Positions 8,325 through 16,031 of a stretch of 64,000 nucleotides of DNA are shown here, piece after piece. Source of the stretch: Ulvibacter algarum (GTDB lineage Bacteria > Bacteroidota > Bacteroidia > Flavobacteriales > Flavobacteriaceae); contig CANLBJ010000003.1 in the NCBI GenBank assembly GCA_947488905.1, positions 362,887 to 426,886 of the forward strand, read 5' to 3'. The position numbers and the translations under genes were made by a program. The stretch's first letter is position 1. Each line of letters starts with the position of its first letter. The notes below the pieces were generated by a model. The model was not told where the DNA came from, made no database searches, and worked only from the letters and a program-made list of their open reading frames with translations.

Positions 8325-8356
8325 CAAAACTAACGATTGTTAGTTAGATATGCAAA
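8325..8356 (-). promoter_or_regulatory. paaE promoter overlapped by a putative PaaR operator
   Basis: On the minus strand TTTG (8356-8353) and TAGTTTTG (8332-8325) match the Bacteroidota -33 and -7 boxes with a 20-base spacer. The palindrome ACTAACGATTGTTAGT (8329-8344) lies in the spacer and overlaps the -7 box, an ideal site for repression. Its core CTAACGATTGTTAG fits the PaaR operator consensus from Thermus as I recall it (CNAACGNNCGTTNG) at all but one fixed position. Confidence 0.7.
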
Positions 8357-8392
8357 TACACAAAAAAAGGCTTTAAAAGAGTAGGCTGCTTA

Positions 8393-8959
8393 CTAGACAA
8401 TTCCGTTAATTAGCACAGAAACCATATCTTTTTTAAGCACATTTACATCCATCTTACCCCTTTTTTCGTTCCAGAGATATAGGGTTCTCAGTGTTGAAAG
8501 AATTGAAAACAAAATAACCTCTGGGTGTTGGGGTTTTATTTGTTTTTCTGAAATGCCCTGTTTTATGATATTCCTAAAATTATCTTCATAATCCTCTCTC
8601 ATCTTTACCACTCTTTTTAAAGAAACACCCTCAAGATGTATCCAGTCGTTATTAAGTGTAGCGATATGTTCAGAAAAATTTACGGTGATATCAATATGCA
8701 CTTCAATTACTTTTTTAATTTTTTGTAATGGAGTGGACGTTTCCGAAGCAATTGAATTCATTTTTTCTGTAAACTCTTCTGCCACTTCAAGAATGAGTGT
8801 TGCTAGAATTTCTTGTTTGCCAGAAATATGGTTGTACAAACTTGCCGCTTTCATATCCATAGCTTGTGCAATGTCGCGCATTGAGACTGCATTATAGCCG
8901 CGTTCTTTAAAAAGACGGGAGGCTATGTTTATTATTTCTTGTTTGCGGGTGGAGTTCAT
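8393..8959 (-). CDS. TetR-family regulator, probably the phenylacetate repressor PaaR
   Basis: A 188-residue TetR protein. The N-terminal HTH is clear (ASRLFKERGYNAVSMRDIA, then AASLYNHISGKQEIL near 35-50). The C-terminal ligand domain shows no named motif. Its position directly upstream of paaE, and a TetR-type palindrome in the 90-bp gap, suggest it represses the paa operon and is released by phenylacetyl-CoA, as known for PaaR in Thermus and actinobacteria. A TATCTTCG -7 box lies only six bases before its ATG. Confidence 0.8.
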   Translation of the reverse strand: MNSTRKQEIINIASRLFKERGYNAVSMRDIAQAMDMKAASLYNHISGKQEILATLILEVAEEFTEKMNSIASETSTPLQKIKKVIEVHIDITVNFSEHIATLNNDWIHLEGVSLKRVVKMREDYEDNFRNIIKQGISEKQIKPQHPEVILFSILSTLRTLYLWNEKRGKMDVNVLKKDMVSVLINGIV

Positions 8960-8965
8960 TTAAAA

Positions 8966-8973
8966 CGAAGATA
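8966..8973 (-). promoter_or_regulatory. -7 box of the TetR gene
   Basis: On the minus strand the octamer is TATCTTCG, one base off TAnnTTTG. Six bases separate it from the start codon, so the transcript would have almost no leader. No good -33 box was seen; a repeat tract occupies that area. Confidence 0.45.
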
Positions 8974-8979
8974 CGTTTT

Positions 8980-9010
8980 GAAATCGAAACTGAAATCGAA
9001 ATCGAAACGG
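8980..9010. repeat. GAAATC/GAAAC simple repeat tract
   Basis: Imperfect GAAATC and GAAAC units occupy the 78-bp gap between proC and the TetR gene. They resemble the tract at 1460-1492. Confidence 0.6.
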
Positions 9011-9037
9011 ATTTTTTACTTTTCAAGGTTTGTAAAA

Positions 9038-9838
9038 CTAAAGTTGATCTGTTTTAATTTTATTAATCTTATTAAAAGAAGCCACCATTCCTTGTATTAA
9101 TGATGAGCTCAAGCCTTTGTGCTCCATCTCATTTAGGCCCTCTATTGTGCAGCCCTTTGGGGTGGTTACTCGGTCTATTTCTTCTTCTGGGTGTTTGCCG
9201 CTTTCTATTAATAAACTAGCAGCCCCTTCGCTAGTAAACATGGCTAATTGTTGTGCTTCTTTTGCGTCAAAACCTAATTGTATTGCCGCCTGTGTTGTCG
9301 CTCTAATGAGTCGCATCCAGAATGCAATACCACTAGCGCAAACTACTGTTGCCGCTTGCATTTGAGATTCTGGTATTAATAAAGAATGTCCTAAGGTGTT
9401 AAATATATCTTGCGCGATGCTCACCCTTTTTTCTGCAGAAACGTTACTACAAATACATGTCATAGATTTACCCACTGCAATGGCGGTGTTTGGCATCGCT
9501 CTAATAATGGCTTGTTTTGCACTTAATTGTTCTTCAATTTTTGCTATCGAATATCCTGTGATGGTAGATATGATAATGTGCTTATCTGTAATGTGAGGTT
9601 TAATTTCTTTTAAGACATCTTCAAAATGTGCTGGCTGAACTGCAAATATTATTATTTCAGAATGCTGCACAGCTTCTACATTATCTGTAGTAATCACTAC
9701 ATTTTTATCCGCCTTAAATTCTGAAATTTCAGACAAATTTCTTTTTGTGATATATAATGAGGTAGCAGTCTCGTTAAGCAACAATCCCTTTGCGATTGAC
9801 TGCCCTAAGTTACCTGCTCCTATAATTGCAATTTTCAT
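9038..9838 (-). CDS. proC: Pyrroline-5-carboxylate reductase
   Basis: A 266-residue protein if started at MKIAIIGAGNLGQ; an ATG nine bases upstream (9847) is also possible. The Rossmann loop GAGNLG is near the N-terminus; AMPNTAIAVGKSMTCI and the C-terminal ATTQAAIQLGF...TPKGCTIEGL segments are ProC signatures (the TPGGxT motif reads TPKGCT here). It reduces pyrroline-5-carboxylate to proline with NAD(P)H, the last step of proline synthesis. It is a single gene, divergent from the aromatic hydroxylase. Confidence 0.92.
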   Translation of the reverse strand: MKIAIIGAGNLGQSIAKGLLLNETATSLYITKRNLSEISEFKADKNVVITTDNVEAVQHSEIIIFAVQPAHFEDVLKEIKPHITDKHIIISTITGYSIAKIEEQLSAKQAIIRAMPNTAIAVGKSMTCICSNVSAEKRVSIAQDIFNTLGHSLLIPESQMQAATVVCASGIAFWMRLIRATTQAAIQLGFDAKEAQQLAMFTSEGAASLLIESGKHPEEEIDRVTTPKGCTIEGLNEMEHKGLSSSLIQGMVASFNKINKIKTDQL

Positions 9839-9914
9839 ATCGATCATATTTTGCTGTCTAATTTACAACACTTCTATAAGTTTATGTTAATCACATCTAT
9901 AATTACTCATTTTA

Positions 9915-9946
9915 TTGTAAGTTTTATCAATAACTTCCTACTTTTG
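9915..9946 (+). promoter_or_regulatory. Promoter of the aromatic amino acid hydroxylase
   Basis: TACTTTTG at 9939-9946 is a perfect TAnnTTTG box, with a TTG at 9915-9917 about 21 bases upstream. Only four bases lie between the box and the ATG at 9951, so the message is predicted to be leaderless or nearly so. Confidence 0.6.
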
Positions 9947-9950
9947 AAGT

Positions 9951-11684
9951 ATGATAGAAGAGCGCATAGAAAGCAACGAGTTACTTGATAGATTGCCACC
10001 ACATTTAAAGCAATACATTAAGCCACAAAATTATGAACATTACACACCCATTAACCAAGCGGTATGGCGATTTGTAATGCGTAAAAATGTAGATTATTTA
10101 AGCAAAGTAGCACACGAGAGTTATCTAGATGGATTAAAACAAACCGGTATTTCTATTGATAACATCCCGTCTATGTATGGGATGAATCGCATATTAAAGG
10201 AAATAGGCTGGGCAGCTGTTGCCGTAGATGGGTTTATACCACCTAATGCATTTATGGAGTTTCAAGCCTACAAAGTGCTTGTTATTGCGAGTGATATAAG
10301 ACAGCTAGAAAATATAGAATACACGCCTGCGCCAGACATCATTCATGAAGGAGCGGGTCATGCACCTATCATTGCTAGCCCTGATTATGCAGAATATTTG
10401 AGACGTTTTGGAGAGATTGGGGCAAAAGCCATCTCTTCTGCTCATGACATGGAGATGTATGAAGCCGTTAGAGAATTATCTATTTTAAAAGAAGCTGAAG
10501 GTATTTCAGAAGAAAAAATTGAAGCTTCAGAAAAACGCGTGGAAGATTTACAAAACAAAGAGGTAATTGCTTCGGAAATATCACTGATAAGAAACCTGCA
10601 CTGGTGGACTGTTGAGTATGGTATGGTAGGGACGATAGAAGACCCAAAAATTTATGGTGCCGGTTTGCTCTCTTCTATAGGTGAGAGTGAATGGTGCATG
10701 AAAGACGAAGTAAAAAAACTGCCCTACTCTATTGACGCGGCATACCAAGATTTTGATATCACTAAGCCGCAACCTCAACTATATGTAACACCAGATTTTG
10801 CTTACCTACAACAGGTACTAGAAGAGTTTGCAAACACGATGGCAGTGCGTAAAGGTGGCTGGAGAGGACTCAGTAAACTCATAGAATCTAAACAACTAGG
10901 AACCATAGAAATCTCTACAGGATTACAAGTTTCTGGTGTATTTACAAGAATGATACGCAATGAAGATAATGAAGTAGTATATTTTGAGACAGAAGGAGAT
11001 ACAGCGCTCGCATACCGCGAGAAAGAAGTAATTGGTCACGGTGTCTCAAGACACAAAAATGGTTTTAGAAGCCCTTTAGGAAAACTAAAAGGTATTAACC
11101 TCGCCATAGAAAATATGGGACCTCGAGATTTATCTGCTTATGATTTTTATGACGGAAAACCCATTGAGTTTGAGTTTGACAGCGGTATCAAAGTAAAAGG
11201 AATGAACGTTACCGGAATGCGTAATTTAAAAGGAGAGCTTATGCTCATCCAGTTTACAGATTGCACAGTAACCTATAAAGACGAAGTGTTATTCACGCCA
11301 GAAGATGGTGATTTTGACATGGCTGTTGGTAAAGAGATTATTTCGGCATTTGCAGGGGCGGCAGACTACTTATCGTTTGATCTTGTGGAGCACCAGCTAA
11401 GCACACTTGGTGATATTGTTGCTATTTCCGAAGAAGAAAAAACATTGAACACCCTCTACAAGAAAGTTAGATCTTATAGAGAATCCAAAGATGATAATCT
11501 AGCCGAAATTTTAGACACTTTTAAGATTGTTAAAAATGATTTTCCTAATGATTGGCTGTTACCCTTAGAGATCTATGAGCTTACAAATGCTTCAGAAATA
11601 TTAGTATATTTAAAGTCTTTGCAAGTTTTAAAACCAAAAGTTTCTCACTTAATAAAAGTTGGATTAGAATTAATAGAAGACTAA
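9951..11684 (+). CDS. Aromatic amino acid hydroxylase (phenylalanine 4-monooxygenase type), long form
   Basis: A 577-residue protein. The catalytic domain occupies about 20-310. The iron triad is visible as H132 and H137 in IIHEGAGHAP and E222 in WWTVEYGMVG; the first motif differs from the usual HDxFGH. The protein is about twice the length of bacterial PhhA because of a C-terminal extension (about 320-577) with no motif I recognise, seen in Bacteroidota homologues. It hydroxylates phenylalanine to tyrosine using a pterin and O2. No pterin dehydratase gene is next to it. Its closeness to the paa operon suggests a shared aromatic theme, but they are transcribed separately. Confidence 0.85.
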   Translation: MIEERIESNELLDRLPPHLKQYIKPQNYEHYTPINQAVWRFVMRKNVDYLSKVAHESYLDGLKQTGISIDNIPSMYGMNRILKEIGWAAVAVDGFIPPNAFMEFQAYKVLVIASDIRQLENIEYTPAPDIIHEGAGHAPIIASPDYAEYLRRFGEIGAKAISSAHDMEMYEAVRELSILKEAEGISEEKIEASEKRVEDLQNKEVIASEISLIRNLHWWTVEYGMVGTIEDPKIYGAGLLSSIGESEWCMKDEVKKLPYSIDAAYQDFDITKPQPQLYVTPDFAYLQQVLEEFANTMAVRKGGWRGLSKLIESKQLGTIEISTGLQVSGVFTRMIRNEDNEVVYFETEGDTALAYREKEVIGHGVSRHKNGFRSPLGKLKGINLAIENMGPRDLSAYDFYDGKPIEFEFDSGIKVKGMNVTGMRNLKGELMLIQFTDCTVTYKDEVLFTPEDGDFDMAVGKEIISAFAGAADYLSFDLVEHQLSTLGDIVAISEEEKTLNTLYKKVRSYRESKDDNLAEILDTFKIVKNDFPNDWLLPLEIYELTNASEILVYLKSLQVLKPKVSHLIKVGLELIED

Positions 11685-11721
11685 CACAGACCATAAAAAT
11701 AGCAGTTATACAAACACAATT

Positions 11722-12099
11722 ATGAGCCTATCAAAAAACAAGGAAAATGCTATTTCATTTTACAAAATGGCATATGAAGGGAATCCAAAAAAGGCAATTG
11801 AGTTATATGTTGGTGATACTTATATACAGCACAATCCTGATGTTGCAGACGGGCTAAATGGTTTTATAGACTATTTTGAAAGAATGCAACAAGAATACCC
11901 TAAAAAATCTATTGATTTTGTTAGAGCAATAGCAGAAGATGATTTGGTCTCATTACACACGCACCAAACTTGGCCAGATAATGATCAATATATTACAATG
12001 GACTTTTTTAGATTTGATGAGGCTGGAAAAATATGCGAACATTGGGATGCCATACAGCAGATACCTAAAGACTCTGCAAACAAGAATACTATGTATTAA
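11722..12099 (+). CDS. SnoaL-like / NTF2-fold protein
   Basis: A 125-residue single-domain protein with the pattern of the SnoaL-like group: NAISFYKMAYEGNPKKAIELYVG, then YIQHNPDVADG and a late VSLHTHQTW...DFFRFDEAGKICEHWD. These alpha+beta barrel proteins bind small hydrophobic molecules, and some catalyse cyclisation or hydration. No specific substrate can be named. It starts 37 bp after the hydroxylase gene on the same strand and may be co-transcribed. Confidence 0.75.
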   Translation: MSLSKNKENAISFYKMAYEGNPKKAIELYVGDTYIQHNPDVADGLNGFIDYFERMQQEYPKKSIDFVRAIAEDDLVSLHTHQTWPDNDQYITMDFFRFDEAGKICEHWDAIQQIPKDSANKNTMY

Positions 12100-12173
12100 A
12101 TTGCTAAAGATTTATAAAGAGTAAACAAGACATTAAACCAATTCTGTAATAAATACGGAATGACATAAAAAAG

Positions 12174-12193
12174 ATTTCCGCCTTTGCGGAAAT
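12174..12193. other. Hairpin upstream of the rhodanese gene
   Basis: ATTTCCGC (12174-12181) and GCGGAAAT (12186-12193) are perfect arms with a CTTT loop, 17 bases before the rhodanese start. There is no T-run after it on the plus strand; the T-run is on the minus strand, where no gene ends. It may affect mRNA end protection or translation. Confidence 0.45.
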
Positions 12194-12210
12194 GATTAAA
12201 AACAAATTAA

Positions 12211-12513
12211 ATGGGACTATTTGGATTATTTGGCAATAAAGGAAAGAAGATTAAAGATTTTACTGACAGAGGCGCTATTATACTAGATGTACGCTCTAAA
12301 GCAGAATATGATGGCGGTGCTATACCTGGATCAAAGCATATACCGCTGCAACAAGTGGCAGGTAAAATTAACGAAATTAAAAAATGGAATAAGCCCGTAA
12401 TAACCTGTTGTGCTAGTGGAATGCGAAGTGGTAGTGCTTCTGCAATATTAAAAAGCAATGGTGTAGAAAGTATGAATGGTGGAGGATGGGCTTCTCTTTA
12501 TAAAAAACTGTAA
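12211..12513 (+). CDS. Single-domain rhodanese-like protein
   Basis: A 100-residue cytoplasmic rhodanese domain. It shows IILDVRSKAEYDGGAIPGS, the usual rhodanese start, and the active-site loop C-A-S-G-M-R beginning at C67 (preceded by another Cys, C66). Such proteins carry sulphane sulphur as a persulphide and donate it to acceptors. The CCASGMRS loop is typical of the small one-domain family members. Acceptor unknown. A hairpin lies just upstream of the gene and a terminator-like stem just downstream. Confidence 0.85.
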   Translation: MGLFGLFGNKGKKIKDFTDRGAIILDVRSKAEYDGGAIPGSKHIPLQQVAGKINEIKKWNKPVITCCASGMRSGSASAILKSNGVESMNGGGWASLYKKL

Positions 12514-12530
12514 TATTTAGGCAATAAAAA

Positions 12531-12562
12531 ATCCCTAGTAGTCTCCTCAAACTAATAGGGAT
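12531..12562. terminator. Terminator-like stem after the rhodanese gene
   Basis: ATCCCTAGTAG (12531-12541) pairs with CTAATAGGGAT (12552-12562) with one mismatch. An A/T-rich stretch flanks both sides. The rest of the 288-bp gap to 12802 holds no gene that I can support. Confidence 0.55.
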
Positions 12563-12801
12563 ATTTAAAAAAAAGATAAACTTTAGGTAACTCCTCACTG
12601 TTACTGAAAAATTTATTTGGCTATAATAGTCTCAAAGTACAAAAAAGACTGTTATTATACCACAAATATACAAGTCATTTACAATCAAAACTATACGTAT
12701 AGATACGTAATTTTAAAACTACGTGTTTATACCTATTTTTAACATCGCACTATTTTTATTGGATATTATTAGCGACCTTAGTAAGCTAAACCAAATAAAT
12801 T

Positions 12802-13236
12802 ATGAGCAACCAATTACCCACAAATGGTATTACCATAGATCAAGCAAAAAAATGGACAGCAACCTGGCAAACTGAAAATCCAAAAATCTCTAAAGCTTTC
12901 TTGATTCCTACTACAGATATTATTAGTTTATTTAAAGAACTAGACATACTTGTTCCTGACTCACACGGTAACTTTATTATTAATGACAACAACAGTATTG
13001 ATGTTGCTATTAGAGCATACTTAGCTATTGGCCCAAGTGAAGAAAAAGAGGAGTCTGGTCAAGACGAAGAAAAACTTGTACTTGTAGGGGCCGTAGCAGT
13101 AAATGGTGAATATCAAGATCAAGTAGAAGAAACAAAAAACAAGCTACAAGTCACACTTTCTGGTAGCGGCGCTTTTGATTTCACAAAACCATGTCCTAAA
13201 TTTTGCGACCCAAAAAGCCCTTTAAATCACGGCTAA
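12802..13236 (+). CDS. Uncharacterised 144-residue protein with a Cys-containing tail
   Basis: No family recognised. The protein is soluble, with no signal peptide, and begins MSNQLPTNGITIDQAKKW. The middle is rich in Glu and Asp (EEKEESGQDEEK), and the end reads DFTKPCPKFCDPKSPLNHG, with a Cys-Pro-Lys-Phe-Cys pair that I have the impression recurs at the end of similar Bacteroidota proteins. It starts the four-gene operon with the membrane protein, the kinase and the response regulator (gap to the next gene nine bases). A role as partner or signal for that system is a guess from context. Confidence 0.7.
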   Translation: MSNQLPTNGITIDQAKKWTATWQTENPKISKAFLIPTTDIISLFKELDILVPDSHGNFIINDNNSIDVAIRAYLAIGPSEEKEESGQDEEKLVLVGAVAVNGEYQDQVEETKNKLQVTLSGSGAFDFTKPCPKFCDPKSPLNHG

Positions 13237-13245
13237 ATTAAAGCA

Positions 13246-13914
13246 ATGAAGTCGATAATGGATATAATAGGGACATGGTCTGAGATTTTTATGATCATCA
13301 ATGTCATACTGTATGTATATAGCTGTATAAACCAGAAATCCTCAAAATCTGTTCAATTATTAACGTTATATACTATATCATTATTCGTGATACATTTTTT
13401 ATCAGTTTATGTAAAACTGTCTGACACACCTAATAACTTATACCTATCTCATTATCATTTTGGATTTCAATTTTTATTACTGAGTTTATTTTACAGAACC
13501 TTATTTACTTCTTTGCAGAAAAAATGGGTGACCATTATAATGATCATTGTTTTTGGTACTTTGACAGTGTATTACTCTTTGAGTCCTGAAAAATATTTTG
13601 AATTCAACTTAATTGATATTTTTATTACAACCATACCATTAATCTTTTTTAGTATTACGCATTTATATAATATGCTCACCCAAAATAGAAGGTTTTTTAT
13701 CTTTAACGCTGGGGTACTTATTTACCTCTCTACCGGTTCATTGATATTCTTCTTAGGGACATTTTGGAATACAGAAAAAGAATTTGTAGGTGTCAGTTCT
13801 GAAACCGCAAGAAACATTTGGAATATATACGAAGTAATTTATTTAGCATACCTCATCTTTATAACCGTAGAATGGAAAACTAGCATTAGTAAATGGAAAG
13901 TCAAGAACAAATAA
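13246..13914 (+). CDS. Uncharacterised multi-pass membrane protein
   Basis: A 222-residue protein with about six or seven hydrophobic segments (for example 12-27, 38-55, 68-84, 94-109, 125-140, 152-172, 195-208) separated by short loops. No enzymatic motif is seen. Its 3' end overlaps the histidine kinase by 22 bases, which suggests coupled translation. Because the kinase has no sensor domain of its own, this protein may act as the sensory membrane partner; that is inference from gene order only. Confidence 0.7.
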   Translation: MKSIMDIIGTWSEIFMIINVILYVYSCINQKSSKSVQLLTLYTISLFVIHFLSVYVKLSDTPNNLYLSHYHFGFQFLLLSLFYRTLFTSLQKKWVTIIMIIVFGTLTVYYSLSPEKYFEFNLIDIFITTIPLIFFSITHLYNMLTQNRRFFIFNAGVLIYLSTGSLIFFLGTFWNTEKEFVGVSSETARNIWNIYEVIYLAYLIFITVEWKTSISKWKVKNK

Positions 13915-14687
13915 TCTCAATATTGGTTTACAGCATGGTATTTGTAGTTTTACTAACTACCGGGTTAATGCTGTTTTTTTTCTACTCAAGAAAAAAAATA
14001 ACTGAGAAGGAGATGGAAAAAATTGAGCTAAAGTTAAAAAATCAAAGAGAGGTATTACAAGCTACAATTGCAACGCAAGAAGATGAACGCAAACGTATTG
14101 CTCAAGATATGCATGATGCTATTAGCTCAAAGTTAAACGTCATTAGCTTAACTACTAATTTACTATTAGAGAGTGATGACATATTAGATATAGACAAGCA
14201 ATCTTTAGAACATATTTTAACCATAAACAATACAGTTTTAGAAAGTTCTAGAAAAATAGCACACGATTTATTGCCACCAGTATTAGAGAAATTTGGCTTA
14301 AAAGTAGCCTTAGAAGAATTGTTTGATGATTATATACAAGCATCAAAACTTCAAATTTTACATGATATTAAAACTCTTCCAGATTTATCACACATGGAAG
14401 AGTTACATATTTTTAGGATTATTCAAGAGCTTATTAACAATGCATTAAAGCACGCTCAAGCTACTCAACTAAAAATTGACTTGATAAACACCTCTAATGG
14501 TTTTGACCTATCATTTTCTGATAACGGTAAAGGTTTTGATCAAAACAAAACAGACTTAAAAGCAGGTCTAGGTTTACAAAACTTAAAAAGTAGAGCGGCT
14601 ATTTTAAAATGTGATCTATTGATTCAAAGTTCAATCAACAACGGAAGTACTTTTAATTTTAAAACAAAAAACCAAGATGTCAATTAA
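13893..14687 (+). CDS. Sensor histidine kinase, HisKA_3 (NarX/DesK) type
   Basis: A 264-residue kinase with one membrane segment (about 8-32), a short coiled-coil, and the phosphorylated histidine H74 in ERKRIAQDMHDAISSKLN. The HATPase part shows the N-box (IIQELINNALKHAQA) and the G1/G2 boxes (FSDNGKGFD, AGLGLQNLKSRA). There is no periplasmic or PAS input domain, so the signal probably comes from the membrane itself or from the preceding membrane protein. It overlaps the response regulator by 11 bases and surely phosphorylates it. Confidence 0.92.
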   Translation: MESQEQIISILVYSMVFVVLLTTGLMLFFFYSRKKITEKEMEKIELKLKNQREVLQATIATQEDERKRIAQDMHDAISSKLNVISLTTNLLLESDDILDIDKQSLEHILTINNTVLESSRKIAHDLLPPVLEKFGLKVALEELFDDYIQASKLQILHDIKTLPDLSHMEELHIFRIIQELINNALKHAQATQLKIDLINTSNGFDLSFSDNGKGFDQNKTDLKAGLGLQNLKSRAAILKCDLLIQSSINNGSTFNFKTKNQDVN

Positions 14688-15348
14688 AATAGCAATAGCA
14701 GATGACGAGCTCCTTTTTAGACAAGGTCTACGAGCTATACTAAGTAAGCAGGATGATATTGAAATTCTTTTTGGCGCCTCTGACGGGAAAGATCTAACTG
14801 AACAACTGAATACTTGTAAACAAAAGCCCGAAATTATTATTACAGACTTAAAAATGCCAGAAATGGATGGTATAGAGGCTACAAAAATTATAAGAAGTAC
14901 TTTCCCAGATATAAAAGTAATAGCACTCACCAGTTACTTTACAAAGCCATTTATTGTAAACATGATAGCAATTGGTGCCGTAGCATATTTAGCAAAAAAT
15001 AGCACACCGGCATTGATGGTTAAAACTATAAGAGAGGTATACGCAAAAGGCTTTTTTTATGACGAAAAAGTATTAAAGTTTATAATGGAAGGAGCCGGAA
15101 AAAGAATCTCCCCTATTAAGCCTAATAGTTTTGATGAGTCTACGCTATCTAAAAGAGAGATAGAAACACTAGAGCTTATATGCCAGCAATTTACTACCAG
15201 TGAGATTGCAGAAAAATTATTTATAAGCCCAAGAACAGTAGAGGTACATCGCAATAATTTACTGTTAAAAACAGAGGTGAAAAACGTAGCCGGTTTAGTT
15301 ATTTATGCCATACAGCACAACTTGGTTACTTTTGATAAGTTTTATTAA
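14677..15348 (+). CDS. NarL/LuxR-family response regulator
   Basis: A 223-residue regulator. The receiver domain has the acidic pair DD at 9-10, phospho-acceptor D57 in IIITDLKMPEMDG and the conserved threonine/lysine region (ALTSYFTK, AYLAKN). A C-terminal LuxR HTH follows (LSKREIETLELI, then SEIAEKLFISPRTVEVHRNN). It is the output of the upstream kinase. Its targets cannot be read from the sequence; the outer membrane genes downstream are on the other strand. Its stop overlaps that of the DUF4230 gene by four bases. Confidence 0.93.
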   Translation: MSIKIAIADDELLFRQGLRAILSKQDDIEILFGASDGKDLTEQLNTCKQKPEIIITDLKMPEMDGIEATKIIRSTFPDIKVIALTSYFTKPFIVNMIAIGAVAYLAKNSTPALMVKTIREVYAKGFFYDEKVLKFIMEGAGKRISPIKPNSFDESTLSKREIETLELICQQFTTSEIAEKLFISPRTVEVHRNNLLLKTEVKNVAGLVIYAIQHNLVTFDKFY

Positions 15349-15956
15349 AATTTTATATCAAAACTTTCTGCCTCATCAATAATAGTAGAATTATACTCTA
15401 AACTCCAACCCATTGAATTAGTAAGAATATAAATTTTCTGTAATTCGGAAATGAGCCGGTTTTCAGCATTCTTCTTTAAATCTGAAGCTTCTATTTTCTT
15501 TTTTAAAGAGGCTTCTACACGTTTTTTAATAATATTATAATCCTTTGCATCAAACTGATTTAAGTAATCTTGTGTGACGTCATAATACTCAATATTAGGA
15601 TTTATTTTTAGTTCAGGTTCTGGGATAGAAATGATACGCACCGTTTTTGATTCTTTTAATATTTCCGAAGTTATCTTACTTAAATCATAGCTTATTGTTG
15701 CTTCTGCATTTATAACAACTAAGGCCTTTTTGTTTGAAGTAAATAAATCAAAATAAAAGTCTCTAGAATCTTCATAAGTAAAAACCTGAGCATAGCTACC
15801 CTCTGTCACGATGAGCTTTCCTACATTTTTTAATTGCTTTTCTATTAAAGCTGTATTTGCCAGTAGCTGTTCACGATCATCTTTTTGATGTTCGCAATAT
15901 CTTAGTCCAAAAACTAGGACAAGGGCTATTACAATTCCGAAGAGAATTTTACGCAT
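15345..15956 (-). CDS. DUF4230 family protein, membrane-anchored
   Basis: A 203-residue protein with one N-terminal hydrophobic segment (ILFGIVIALVLVFGLRYCEH) followed by a probable periplasmic domain. The segments LIVTEGSYAQVFTYED and NKKALVVINAEATISYDLSKI match the DUF4230 pattern. The role of the family is unknown. The gene is convergent with the response regulator and separated from the receptor gene by a terminator. Confidence 0.75.
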   Translation of the reverse strand: MRKILFGIVIALVLVFGLRYCEHQKDDREQLLANTALIEKQLKNVGKLIVTEGSYAQVFTYEDSRDFYFDLFTSNKKALVVINAEATISYDLSKITSEILKESKTVRIISIPEPELKINPNIEYYDVTQDYLNQFDAKDYNIIKKRVEASLKKKIEASDLKKNAENRLISELQKIYILTNSMGWSLEYNSTIIDEAESFDIKF

Positions 15957-15983
15957 TTATCTTTTTTATTAAAGGTACAAAAA

Positions 15984-16013
15984 AAAGCCTGCACTTATAA
16001 AAAGGCAGGCTTT
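15984..16013 (-). terminator. Terminator of the outer membrane receptor gene
   Basis: AAAGCCTGC (15984-15992) and GCAGGCTTT (16005-16013) are perfect arms, followed by a run of T on the minus strand. It lies 19 bases past the stop of the 16032-18788 gene. Confidence 0.8.
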
Positions 16014-16031
16014 GGCTAACACTAATCAACC

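Noticed and set aside
12174..12193. Hairpin before the rhodanese gene as a terminator of the SnoaL-like gene
   Set aside because: There is no T-run after it on the plus strand; kept only as a structural feature.
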